Positions 26,522-34,966 of a stretch of DNA of 64,000 nt are shown here, piece by piece. The first letter of the stretch is position 1. Each line of letters opens with the position of its first letter. The notes below the pieces were generated by a model. It saw nothing but the letters and a program-made list of their open reading frames with translations. It made no database searches and was not told the origin of the DNA. A program made the position numbers and the translations under genes. This DNA comes from Chamaesiphon minutus PCC 6605 (lineage in GTDB: Bacteria; Cyanobacteriota; Cyanobacteriia; Cyanobacteriales; Chamaesiphonaceae), in NCBI RefSeq assembly GCF_000317145.1, contig NC_019697.1, positions 5,654,886 through 5,718,885 on the forward strand. The letters are read 5' to 3'.

Positions 26522-28018
26522 ATGACTCGCTCCAGCGGAATTTTGCTCCATCCCACCTCACTACCTAGTCCATTCGGGATTGGCGACTTAGGTGAAGATG
26601 CTTATACGTTTATCGATTTTTTGCACGATGCCAAACAGAAATATTGGCAGATTCTACCATTAGGGCCGACGGGATATGGTAATTCTCCATACATGTGTTA
26701 TTCAGCGATCGCGGGCAATCCGTTGCTGATTAGTCCAGTTAAACTCTTAAAGGATGAATTACTGACTCCTACAGATCTAGCAAACTTACCGACATTTCCT
26801 ACCCATAAAGTTGATTTTCCACTCGCGATCGAGACTAAAACTAAGCTATTTCATATCGCTTTCGAGCGATTTATGACCATAGCAGATAATGAGCAAAAAA
26901 CTAATTTTGATAACTTTTGTCACAGTCAGATTTATTGGTTGGATGATTACGCCTTATTTATGGCAGTGCGAGAAGCACATGGCGATAAGAGCTGGCATCA
27001 ATGGGAACCAGATTTAGTCAAGCGCGAACCAATCGCCTTAATTCATTGGCAAAATCAACTCAAACATCAAGTTTGCTATCATAAATTTATTCAATTCAAA
27101 TTCTTTGAACAGTGGTCGGCATTGCGACAATATGCCCACGAACACGAAGTCGAAATCATCGGCGATATTCCGATTTATGTCGCTCACGATAGCGCAGATG
27201 TCTGGGCGAATCAAGAATTTTTTGAACTCGACCCTGAAACCAGCGAACCCGCACTAATGGCTGGCGTACCGCCCGATTACTTTAGCGAAACCGGACAATT
27301 GTGGGGCAATCCCGTCTACCATTGGGAGAATTTAGCACATACGCAATTTAACTGGTGGATTCAAAGATTTGAATCATTATTGAAATTAGTCGATGTGATT
27401 CGCGTCGATCACTTTCGGGGTTTTCAAGCTTTTTGGGCAGTCGAACAGGGCGAAACTACAGCAATGAATGGCCGCTGGATCAAAGCTCCCGGCGCAGAAT
27501 TATTTGCCACCATCCAACACAAATGGGGACGGTTGCCAATTTTAGCTGAAGACTTAGGTGTAATTACGCCTGACGTCGAAGCTTTGCGCGACCAGTTTGG
27601 ATTTCCAGGCATGAAAATCATCCAATTTGCTTTTGGTTCGGATAATGGTAATCCGTTTTTACCATTCAATCACGGACGCAATTTTGTAGTCTATACAGGT
27701 ACCCACGATAACGATACCACCGTCGGTTGGTTTGAGAAATTAGAAGGTCGCGAACGCGATCGATTCTTGCTATATACTGGTGGCATTTGTAAGGAAGGAG
27801 TTCACTGGGACACGATCCGGTTGGCGATGACTTCTGTTGCAAATATCGCGATTTTTCCGCTCCAGGACGTGTTGGGTTTAGGCGGTAATGCGCGGATGAA
27901 TTTCCCTGGTTCTGCGGAAGGAAATTGGGAATGGCGATACGATCCAGCAGTTATTAACGAGCCACTAGCATTACGGTTGAAAAATTTAACCTTAATCTGC
28001 GGTCGCTGTAGCAATTAA
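26522..28018 (+). CDS. malQ: 4-alpha-glucanotransferase (amylomaltase)
   Basis: 498 residues of the GH77 family. MTRSSGILLHPTSLPSPFGIGDLG opens the catalytic barrel. The nucleophile Asp is in DVIRVDHFRGFQAFW, the acid/base Glu in ILAEDLGVITPDVE, and the third Asp in YTGTHDNDTTVGW; IGDIPIYVAHDSADVW is also conserved. The enzyme transfers glucan segments between malto-oligosaccharides and takes part in glycogen turnover. The start lies directly behind CCTAAA repeats. It is convergent with the GNAT gene at 28035. Confidence 0.95.
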   Translation: MTRSSGILLHPTSLPSPFGIGDLGEDAYTFIDFLHDAKQKYWQILPLGPTGYGNSPYMCYSAIAGNPLLISPVKLLKDELLTPTDLANLPTFPTHKVDFPLAIETKTKLFHIAFERFMTIADNEQKTNFDNFCHSQIYWLDDYALFMAVREAHGDKSWHQWEPDLVKREPIALIHWQNQLKHQVCYHKFIQFKFFEQWSALRQYAHEHEVEIIGDIPIYVAHDSADVWANQEFFELDPETSEPALMAGVPPDYFSETGQLWGNPVYHWENLAHTQFNWWIQRFESLLKLVDVIRVDHFRGFQAFWAVEQGETTAMNGRWIKAPGAELFATIQHKWGRLPILAEDLGVITPDVEALRDQFGFPGMKIIQFAFGSDNGNPFLPFNHGRNFVVYTGTHDNDTTVGWFEKLEGRERDRFLLYTGGICKEGVHWDTIRLAMTSVANIAIFPLQDVLGLGGNARMNFPGSAEGNWEWRYDPAVINEPLALRLKNLTLICGRCSN

Positions 28019-28034
28019 ATTGGATCTTCAAAAT

Positions 28035-28589
28035 TTAACGATCGCCATGTTCGGAAAATTCTTTGAACATCTTAACGACAGGCAGAGTATGGTTGTTTGG
28101 TAGCGAAATTTCAAATCGATCGATCGTCCGATAGCCAAACTTGCAATACAATTGTTCGCCAGCTAACGTCGCCACAATCTCGATCGATTGAAATCCAGCA
28201 GCCAATGCCGCCAGCTCGCTCTGTCTGATTATTTTACTACCGATGCCTTTGCGCGCCCATGCTGGATGCACAAAAAATGCGCGCAGCTTGGCAGCATCAA
28301 AGCTAGGATTGAGTAGCCCTTCCTCTAAATCTGTCTCGATCGGATCTCCACCGTAAGCATTGGCTCGTCTACTCCAGCCGCCACAGCCGACAATCTGACT
28401 GGCACTCTGGGCAACAAAATAGGTTTTATCTTTAATTAATTGACGATCGACATTAAACATGGTGCCCAAGGCTCCGTCAATTTGTGCTGGAGTATAGTAG
28501 CTGGCTTGCAACGAGATCGCCGATTCGGGAATTAAGCTTAGAAGCTGGGGAATATCTGCTAGAGAAGCTAGGCGAATATTTACGTCCAT
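28035..28589 (-). CDS. GNAT family N-acetyltransferase
   Basis: 184 residues. The acetyl-CoA binding motif A is visible as LRAFFVHPAWARKGIGSKIIRQSELAALAAGF (the RKGIGS loop). QIVGCGGWSRR is the preceding beta strand, and the end GEQLYCKFGYRTIDRFEI matches the usual GNAT C-terminal strand. It transfers an acetyl group to an amine; the substrate is unknown. The gene is divergent from accC and convergent with malQ, so context gives no hint. Confidence 0.85.
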   Translation of the reverse strand: MDVNIRLASLADIPQLLSLIPESAISLQASYYTPAQIDGALGTMFNVDRQLIKDKTYFVAQSASQIVGCGGWSRRANAYGGDPIETDLEEGLLNPSFDAAKLRAFFVHPAWARKGIGSKIIRQSELAALAAGFQSIEIVATLAGEQLYCKFGYRTIDRFEISLPNNHTLPVVKMFKEFSEHGDR

Positions 28590-28737
28590 TATGGTTAGCG
28601 ATTAGAGATTCGATCGATCCTAGCTTTGCAAAGGATGAAATGATAACAGGCTCACCACTTTGTATATACTGAGTCATGAGCCTGAAAATAAAATCTGTCA
28701 CCATCCCCATCTCTGAAAGTTAGGAATTCGTATTAAA

Positions 28738-30093
28738 ATGTCTTTCTCTAAAATCTTAATTGCCAATCGGGGCGAAATCGCTCTGAGAATTATTCGTACC
28801 TGTGGCGAGATGGGGATTGGTACAGTTGCTGTGCATTCAACGATCGATCGCAAGGCTCTCCACGTTCAACTGGCTGACGAAGCCGTGTGTATCGGCGAAC
28901 CGATTGGAAGTAAAAGCTATCTGAATATCCCGAATATTATCTCGGCGGCTTTGACTCGCAATGCGACAGCCATTCATCCAGGCTATGGATTTCTGGCTGA
29001 GAACGCCCGATTTGCCGAAATCTGTGCCGATCATCATCTCACTTTTATCGGCCCTTCTCCAGCCGCCATGCGGGCGATGGGAGACAAATCTACCGCCAAG
29101 GAAACAATGAAACGCGTGGGCGTACCGACGGTACCTGGTAGCGATGGACTCCTCGCCGATGCCGATGAAGCTCTCAAAATTGCAGGTAAAATCGGCTATC
29201 CCGTCATGCTCAAAGCCACCGCTGGCGGCGGCGGACGTGGGATGCGACTGGTACACGAAGAGGCGGACTTAGTGCGGTTATATCATGCCGCTCAGGGCGA
29301 AGCTGAAGCCGCATTTGGTAACGGCGGCGTCTATGTCGAGAAATTTATCGAATGTCCGCGTCATATCGAGTTTCAAATCCTCGCCGATAACTATGGTAAT
29401 GTCATCCATCTGGGCGAACGCGATTGCTCGATCCAACGCCGCCATCAAAAATTACTAGAAGAAGCTCCCAGCCCAGCATTAACGCCCGAATTGCGTCAAA
29501 AAATGGGCGCAGCCGCGATCGCTGCTGCCAAATCGATCGATTATGCTGGAGTCGGCACGGTAGAATTCTTGCTCGACAAACACGGCGATTTCTACTTTAT
29601 GGAAATGAACACCCGCATCCAAGTCGAACATCCCGTGACTGAGGCGATTACCGGACTAGATTTGATCGCCGAGCAGATCCGAGTCGCTCAAGGGGAAAAG
29701 CTCTCCCTAACTCAGGAACAAGTCGTATTGAAAGGGCACTCGATCGAATGTCGCGTCAATGCCGAAGATCCCAACCACAATTTCCGACCATCCCCAGGTA
29801 GAATCACTGGTTATTTAGCACCAGGTGGCCCAGGAGTGCGGGTAGATTCTCATGTGTATACCGATTACGAAATTCCCCCATTTTACGACTCCCTGATTGG
29901 CAAATTAATCGTCTGGGGTGTCGACCGAGACATGGCAATTCGGCGGATGCGGCGGGCGTTGCGCGAATATGCAATTACTGGCGTCCCCACTACGATCGAT
30001 TTTCATCAACGCATTCTCGAACATCCAGGCTTTATTAAGGGTGAAGTTTATACTAACTTTGTGGAGCAAATGATGTCTAAGGAAGGACTATGA
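28738..30093 (+). CDS. accC: Acetyl-CoA carboxylase, biotin carboxylase subunit
   Basis: 451 residues. Biotin carboxylase N-terminal domain [23 protein letters not shown]-grasp domain with [35 protein letters not shown], and [18 protein letters not shown] (catalytic Glu/Asn/Arg), then the C-terminal domain with [12 protein letters not shown] and [11 protein letters not shown]. It carboxylates the biotin on AccB, the first step of fatty acid synthesis. accB is not adjacent. The last codons and stop, GGACTATGA, are the outer end of a 72-bp inverted repeat that surrounds the next gene. Confidence 0.96.
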   Translation: MSFSKILIANRGEIALRIIRTCGEMGIGTVAVHSTIDRKALHVQLADEAVCIGEPIGSKSYLNIPNIISAALTRNATAIHPGYGFLAENARFAEICADHHLTFIGPSPAAMRAMGDKSTAKETMKRVGVPTVPGSDGLLADADEALKIAGKIGYPVMLKATAGGGGRGMRLVHEEADLVRLYHAAQGEAEAAFGNGGVYVEKFIECPRHIEFQILADNYGNVIHLGERDCSIQRRHQKLLEEAPSPALTPELRQKMGAAAIAAAKSIDYAGVGTVEFLLDKHGDFYFMEMNTRIQVEHPVTEAITGLDLIAEQIRVAQGEKLSLTQEQVVLKGHSIECRVNAEDPNHNFRPSPGRITGYLAPGGPGVRVDSHVYTDYEIPPFYDSLIGKLIVWGVDRDMAIRRMRRALREYAITGVPTTIDFHQRILEHPGFIKGEVYTNFVEQMMSKEGL

Positions 30094-30156
30094 TTTACTA
30101 TGATTGAGATGATTTACTATGATTGAGTTGTTGGCACGAGTGAAGACGGTGATGAT
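30085..30156 (+). repeat. 72-bp inverted repeat, left copy
   Basis: Matches the reverse complement of 30746-30817 at 69 of 72 positions. It begins with GGACTATGATT, which supplies the last codons and stop of accC, and contains two near-perfect units of tgatttactatgattgag. It flanks the GxxExxY gene on its left. Confidence 0.9.
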
Positions 30157-30277
30157 ATTCTGTGATTGATTTGTTTTTGCTAGTGATGATTGGCTTTAAT
30201 TTGAGATGATTGAGATGATGGACTACGATCTAAGTTGTTTGAGCGATCGAGGATGTTTACGATCGATCTGATAATGT

Positions 30278-30676
30278 ATGAGTGAAATTGTTAATCAGGA
30301 GTCATCCTATAAGCACTCGGATCTTACTGGCAAGATTATTGGCTGTGCAATGGAAGTGCATGGCTATATAGGCAATGGTTTTCAGGAAGTAATTTATCAA
30401 CGTGCCCTAGCTCTGGAAATGCAGGAGCGAGGACTGAGTTTTCAGCGCGAGTATCGAATGCAGATCTACTATAAAGGCGTGCATATTGGCACTAGGCGAG
30501 TCGATTTTTTTGTGGAGGGTAAGGTGATGTTAGAACTCAAAGCTGTTAGTCAGCTAGAAGATGTTCACCTAGCTCAAGCAATTAACTATTTGGAAGCCTC
30601 AGGCATAGAAATTGGGTTACTGATTAACTTTGGCAGTCGTAGTTTGCAGTTCAAGCGAGTAATGAAGCCCAAATGA
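30278..30676 (+). CDS. GxxExxY protein (PD-(D/E)XK nuclease-like)
   Basis: 132 residues. The name motif is in GFQEVIYQRAL (G-x-x-E-x-x-Y), preceded by LTGKIIGCAMEVHGYIGNG. The core RRVDFFVEGKVMLELKAVSQLED reads D-x(10)-ELK, the PD-(D/E)XK nuclease signature, and QAINYLEASGIEIGLLINFG ends the fold. These proteins are frequent and multi-copy in cyanobacteria; activity is unproven. The gene is the only one inside a 72-bp inverted repeat (30085-30156 / 30746-30817), which separates it from accC and the endolysin-like gene and suggests it arrived as a cassette. Confidence 0.85.
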   Translation: MSEIVNQESSYKHSDLTGKIIGCAMEVHGYIGNGFQEVIYQRALALEMQERGLSFQREYRMQIYYKGVHIGTRRVDFFVEGKVMLELKAVSQLEDVHLAQAINYLEASGIEIGLLINFGSRSLQFKRVMKPK

Positions 30677-30745
30677 TAATTGGACTAGATCTAGTGATTA
30701 GTTCGATCGCTATCTTCCATCAAACGATCGGCTTCATCAAAATAA

Positions 30746-30817
30746 ATCATCACTGCCTTCACTCGTGCCAACAACTCAATCATAGTAAATCATCTCAATC
30801 ATAGTTAATCATAGTCC
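30746..30817 (-). repeat. 72-bp inverted repeat, right copy
   Basis: Inverted partner of 30085-30156 with three mismatches. Its outer end supplies the GGACTATGA that ends the endolysin-like gene on the minus strand, mirroring the accC end on the other side. Confidence 0.9.
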
Positions 30818-31468
30818 CGATTCCTCCTTCACTAACCTCTGATAAATACCCGCCAATTTAGGCGTGATGCTATTAGTTTCAATCCCATAACCCAAGCTCG
30901 TCCAGGTGCTAGACAACCGCTTTCTAACCTCCTCCAACTTGCCATCTTTTAATAACTGCGGAATATTCATATTCCAGGCACTTTCGTCGCTGAGCCAAGC
31001 GTGAACTACTGCATCTTGATACTCTGGCTCGAAACTATAAGTACACTGAAAAAAGAAGAGCAAGCAATCGGGTTGAGGATGATATTTCTTGGCCATTCTA
31101 AACCAAGTTGTATTAATCATTTGATAGCGTCCCGCTGCTGTAGAACAATTATTGATATTCGGCCCACTAACGATCCGAATGCACTTTTCGGGATGACGAT
31201 CGAGAGTTTTGGCATGACTGCCACCATATATTACCGAATAGGGTTGTCGATCGCTGGCTTCGCTAGCGGCAATTGTCCGCATTAAGGCGCGAATGTAGGG
31301 GTTGCCACCTTTCATCACCAAGGGTGGATGGCGCGTAGTATCGAAGGTGGGACTTTGGCTCTGACGCCGGGATGGGTGGCGCAATACTAATAGCAACAAG
31401 CAGAGCGAAACTAGACAACCGATCGCAATTGCGATCGGTTTAACACGGCTGGGTTTGAGGATATCCAT
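30809..31468 (-). CDS. Membrane-anchored lambda-endolysin-like muramidase (GH104-like)
   Basis: 219 residues. A short cytoplasmic start and one transmembrane helix (~10-28, PIAIAIGCLVSLCLLLLVL) are followed by a Ser/Arg-rich linker and a lysozyme-like domain: LMRTIAASEASDRQPYSVIYGGSH (catalytic Glu in ASEASD), HPEKCIRIVSGPNINNCSTAAGRYQMINTTWF, and YQDAVVHAWL. This is the signature of lambda R-type transglycosylases, normally phage proteins that cleave glycan strands. A signal-anchor form in a chromosomal context points to a domesticated cell-wall enzyme. No phage genes are near. Its stop lies in the 72-bp inverted repeat. Confidence 0.82.
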   Translation of the reverse strand: MDILKPSRVKPIAIAIGCLVSLCLLLLVLRHPSRRQSQSPTFDTTRHPPLVMKGGNPYIRALMRTIAASEASDRQPYSVIYGGSHAKTLDRHPEKCIRIVSGPNINNCSTAAGRYQMINTTWFRMAKKYHPQPDCLLFFFQCTYSFEPEYQDAVVHAWLSDESAWNMNIPQLLKDGKLEEVRKRLSSTWTSLGYGIETNSITPKLAGIYQRLVKEESGL

Positions 31469-31594
31469 GCAGTATTTGCAGCGGGTAGAGCGGGATCGTG
31501 AGGATAGTAACTACCAACTAAAGATAACCGATCGCGAGTAACTCGCGATCGTAGGGATGGCTGTTGCTGGGGTTAATTAATATCCCCTCAATTA

Positions 31595-32251
31595 CTACAC
31601 GCTGGCGAATAGCTCTTCCCAACTTTTGGCTACTGCTGTAGGCGCGCTGACGACTTCTAAAACTTTATTTCGGGCTTGGGGGTTGGTGAGTGACTCAACG
31701 CACACCTGAGCCACCTTTTGTCTGGGTATACTACCATCAAAGAGGGTATCCGCTCCTGACATAATTACAGGGTTAGGATTATCATCATTTTTGAGTCCTC
31801 CCGGACGCACGATCGTGTAGTTGAGTCCACTATTTTTGAGATACTGTTCGGCTTGTTGTTTCCACCACAAGATCAACCAAAACAGATTGAGAGGATGGAA
31901 AAACTTCGACACGCACAGCGACGAGACAAACACAAACTGCTCGATATTGTGAGATTTGGCGGCGTTTACCAGATTTTTGGTGCCTTCAAAATCGACCTGA
32001 TACGGACCAGTTGGATCGAAACTGGGTTTGGCTCCAGTGGCACAGAGAATTACCGTACTGTCACCGAGTGCGGTATTGATACTTTCCAGATTGAGAACGT
32101 CGCCGACAACCAGTTCAGCCTCCGCTGGTAAAATAGTTCGTGCCGTGGCGAGATCCCGCACCATTGCCCGCACGGGAATCTGCCGACTCACTAACTCCCG
32201 CACGATTCTGCGTCCGGTTTCTCCTGTCGCGCCTGCTACAAATGCCTTCAT
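31595..32251 (-). CDS. NAD(P)-binding NmrA/SDR-like oxidoreductase
   Basis: 218 residues of an atypical short-chain dehydrogenase. The nucleotide loop is FVAGATGETGRRIVRELV (TGxxGxxG type), then VVGDVLNLESI, VILCATGAKPS and FVFVSSLCVSKFF. The usual YxxxK is replaced by NLFWLILWWKQQAEQYLKNSGLNYTIVRPGGL, where WKQQAEQ takes the place of the helix Lys. Such NmrA-like proteins in cyanobacteria and chloroplasts include assembly factors as well as reductases. It stands alone; the activity is unknown. Confidence 0.82.
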   Translation of the reverse strand: MKAFVAGATGETGRRIVRELVSRQIPVRAMVRDLATARTILPAEAELVVGDVLNLESINTALGDSTVILCATGAKPSFDPTGPYQVDFEGTKNLVNAAKSHNIEQFVFVSSLCVSKFFHPLNLFWLILWWKQQAEQYLKNSGLNYTIVRPGGLKNDDNPNPVIMSGADTLFDGSIPRQKVAQVCVESLTNPQARNKVLEVVSAPTAVAKSWEELFASV

Positions 32252-32573
32252 TTCGTTTTGGTTAGAATAAATTTTAGGTTTAGCGGTCTTATCTCTTATG
32301 TTAAATATAGAAACAATTAAAAGGGTGTTTTCCGTCAGGAAATTGCAGGCGGTACTAGTCGATCGATAACAGATTTACCGGATATCGACCGACTTGTTTC
32401 AGCTCTGAAATTACACTACATTTAAAACAAAAACTTACATTTTCAATTAACTCTTACTTAAATTAATTTAAATTTTCCGGTTTTCAGTAGCTACAGCTTG
32501 TAAATAGAACTTATAAGTCATTACATTTTTATCAACACCACACAGTCAGCACATCAACGGGATAAAGCAGGAG
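32252..32573. other. 322-bp AT-rich divergent promoter region
   Basis: Between the divergent NmrA-like gene and the DUF1997 gene. Very AT-rich with runs such as ttaattaaatt near 32450. It is the presumed promoter region for both genes. No gene, repeat or terminator seen. Confidence 0.5.
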
Positions 32574-33221
32574 ATGCCAGTAACAACACTAGAAAAAAAC
32601 AGCGAAAAACAGAGTTCGATCGTGATGAATCCTGAGTTAGAACAGCGAGATCTGGTGTCCATCGATACGAATCAACTCCAGCCGTTTTGTTTTAGCTATC
32701 GGTTTACGGATGCTATGTTGATGGGGGCAGACATTCGGACGGTAGAGACATACTTGGATGCTCACCAGGGCTGGTTTACGCGTTGTGCTCATCCAATGAC
32801 AGCTAGCCAACTTGGGAAAAATGGTTATGCACTGACGATCGGTAAGTTTAATTCGTTCGGCTATGCCGTCGAACCCAAGATCGGACTGGAATTATTACCG
32901 CAGGATAGCGGGGTATATCGCATCAAAACCCTCGCCATCCCTGATTATAATCCGCCAGGTTATGAGGTGAGTTTCAATGCCCAAATGCGGCTGATAGAGG
33001 TGGTAAGTGACGAACGATCGAGCACAAAGATCGACTGGGATCTCGACTTGAAAGTGCTCATTCAGTTTCCTAAATTTATTTACAAGTTACCGACAGGTGT
33101 CATTCAAGGTACTGGCGATAAACTCCTAAAACAAATTGTCAATCGCGTTTCGCGGCAATTGACTCACAAGGTGCAGCAAGATTTTCATGGGAGTTTTGGT
33201 TTACAGATTCCTAAAAAGTAA
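32574..33221 (+). CDS. DUF1997 family protein
   Basis: 215 residues. After a variable N-terminus the conserved part begins FCFSYRFTDAMLMGADIRTVETYLDAHQGWFTRCAHPM and continues with YALTIGKFNSFGYAVEPKIGLELLP, IPDYNPPGYEVSF and VLIQFPKFIYKLPTGVIQGTGDKLLKQIVNRVSRQLTHKVQQDFH. It resembles a START/SRPBCC-like lipid-binding shape, but no function is established; homologues are found in cyanobacteria and plants. It stands alone and ends in a strong terminator. Confidence 0.8.
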   Translation: MPVTTLEKNSEKQSSIVMNPELEQRDLVSIDTNQLQPFCFSYRFTDAMLMGADIRTVETYLDAHQGWFTRCAHPMTASQLGKNGYALTIGKFNSFGYAVEPKIGLELLPQDSGVYRIKTLAIPDYNPPGYEVSFNAQMRLIEVVSDERSSTKIDWDLDLKVLIQFPKFIYKLPTGVIQGTGDKLLKQIVNRVSRQLTHKVQQDFHGSFGLQIPKK

Positions 33222-33246
33222 ATCTAGTAATGGTCATTGACACATC

Positions 33247-33290
33247 GAGGTAGGGGGCAATTTCTGAAATTGCTCCCTACCTCTGTTTTT
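33247..33290 (+). terminator. Intrinsic terminator of the DUF1997 gene
   Basis: GAGGTAGGG and GCAATTT on one arm pair with AAATTGC and CCCTACCTC on the other across CTG, a 17-bp stem with one G-T pair, followed by TGTTTTT. It lies between convergent genes and may act both ways. Confidence 0.9.
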
Positions 33291-33386
33291 AACAACATTT
33301 GCCAAGTTACGATCGCCGAAAAATAAATAGGGTAAAGTAGATCTTTAAGTTGCAATCGCCAACATTCCCAATCTCATGATGTCAAA

Positions 33387-34652
33387 TTACTCTAACCTTT
33401 TAAACTCTTGGGTGAGCACATCATCTTCGGTCGTGTAGATAATATCTCGATCGGTAATTTTATACTGTTTGGCAAACTGTTTGGCATAGTCTAGCTTCTC
33501 CAAAATCTGACCCCCTTGGTGCAATAAATTCACTTGTTGATGGCGTAAATTATTGCGCTTGCGGACTTGCCGATCTCGATATTTGACCCACAGATAACGA
33601 CAGGACGGAATGATAACTAGCCCGACACCATAAACAGCCAAAATCGTCATTGCCAAGCTAATAAAACTACTACTTATCCCTCTGAGCATCAGACCTAAAA
33701 TGATAATCCCCACTAGGTTAAGCGCGAATAATCCGATCGTCCAGCCAGTTTGTTCGGGAGTAGCTTTAGTAAACTTCCACTTACGTTCGCGCAGCGATTG
33801 AGGGACGCGATTATTTAGTCCCGGTTCGTCCTTGAGTGTAGTTTGCAGGTCGGGGAAATGATAGACTAGTTGTCCGGTTGGACTAACTTCGGGAATACCA
33901 TTAAACTTCGTCAATACTGGCAACATGTAGTCTTCATTGCCAGCATTTTCTGGCAAAAAGGCGCGGCGATCGAATTCCGCACCGATATTATCTAAATAAG
34001 GTAAAATTTGTTCGCCGATGGCGACACCTTGCTGGTGGTAGATCAGATTGGCAATATAACGCCAGCGTCGCTGTTCTAAATCGGCATTGGGATTGCCATC
34101 TCCAAATAGTACCGAAAATACTGCTTCCAAAAAATTGAGCGGTTTGCGCTGTGTCTTTGCCCGAATCGGTGCCAGACTAGATATATTTTGGTCGATCGAA
34201 CTATTAGAATTACTAGAACTATTACCGCCCCAATCAAAAATAGCTAAAACACAATTACCATCCCCACAATCGCCACCGCTATCGTTACTAAACAGAGCGG
34301 CTAAGGTAATTGCCAAGATCGTCAGATAGACGGCACTAATCGACGTAATTAACAAAATGCCAAACGAAATTTTAACTAAATAAAATCCGATCGTCCACAA
34401 TCGATCGAGCCAAGCTCTAATTTGAAGTTTTACAGACTTACGGAGCAAGATTTGTCGAAAGTTGGGCGCGAAGACATAAATGACTTCGCCGCTATCGGTG
34501 ACTTGCAGATGTCCCCCAGTACGATTGGCTAAAGCTAGCAATCCCGAACGCGCCTGTTCGAGATGAATACCCGCCTGAGTTGCAACATCCCCACTAGTTA
34601 CTCGATAACCGAGCTGTTCCACCGCCGTCATAAGTTGAGGATTGGCATTCAT
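33387..34652 (-). CDS. Conserved membrane protein of unknown function
   Basis: 421 residues. The N-terminal ~70 residues resemble a winged helix (AVEQLGYRVTSGDVATQAGIHLEQARSGLLALANRTGGHLQVTDSGEVIYVF). Then come a membrane helix (~95-122), a Gly/Ser/Asn-rich cytoplasmic or lumenal stretch with DCGDGNC, a conserved block FLEAVFSVLFGDGNPNADLEQRRWRYIANLIYHQQGVAI, and two further helices (~306-350). The C-terminal tail ends DYAKQFAKQYKITDRDIIYTTEDD. Homologues occur in cyanobacteria and plastids, but I cannot assign a function. It stands alone on the minus strand, convergent with the DUF1997 gene. Confidence 0.7.
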   Translation of the reverse strand: MNANPQLMTAVEQLGYRVTSGDVATQAGIHLEQARSGLLALANRTGGHLQVTDSGEVIYVFAPNFRQILLRKSVKLQIRAWLDRLWTIGFYLVKISFGILLITSISAVYLTILAITLAALFSNDSGGDCGDGNCVLAIFDWGGNSSSNSNSSIDQNISSLAPIRAKTQRKPLNFLEAVFSVLFGDGNPNADLEQRRWRYIANLIYHQQGVAIGEQILPYLDNIGAEFDRRAFLPENAGNEDYMLPVLTKFNGIPEVSPTGQLVYHFPDLQTTLKDEPGLNNRVPQSLRERKWKFTKATPEQTGWTIGLFALNLVGIIILGLMLRGISSSFISLAMTILAVYGVGLVIIPSCRYLWVKYRDRQVRKRNNLRHQQVNLLHQGGQILEKLDYAKQFAKQYKITDRDIIYTTEDDVLTQEFKRLE

Positions 34653-34966
34653 AATATCTCTGGTACGATTCTGAGACTTTTAGGGCTGGAGTTGAGAGTT
34701 GATGCCAATAATCTGCAATTTAACGATCGCTCCAGATTAAATACCTCTACTGAAATTCTAGCCAAGTTTCCGCAGGGTTGACACGAGTCTTAACCTCTAC
34801 CGTCTCTGCTTACTCACAGCTTTCCCCAGTGGCGCACTCCCGCCTTTGTTTCTCGATCGTCTAAGTGCGACAACATAACACAGAAAGACTAAGTACAGCC
34901 TCGCTTGTGGGTACCTGGGGTCGAAACTAAGCACTAGTATCGTTAAATTGTTGCAAGATTCCGATC
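34653..34966. other. 314-bp spacer with a gcttgtgggtacc repeat
   Basis: Lies between the membrane protein gene (upstream side) and the FGGY kinase (downstream side), both on the minus strand. It contains gcttgtgggtacc at about 34907 followed by ctaagcactagt, the same pair found at 26297-26332, so it is a dispersed repeat. No gene seen. Confidence 0.5.
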
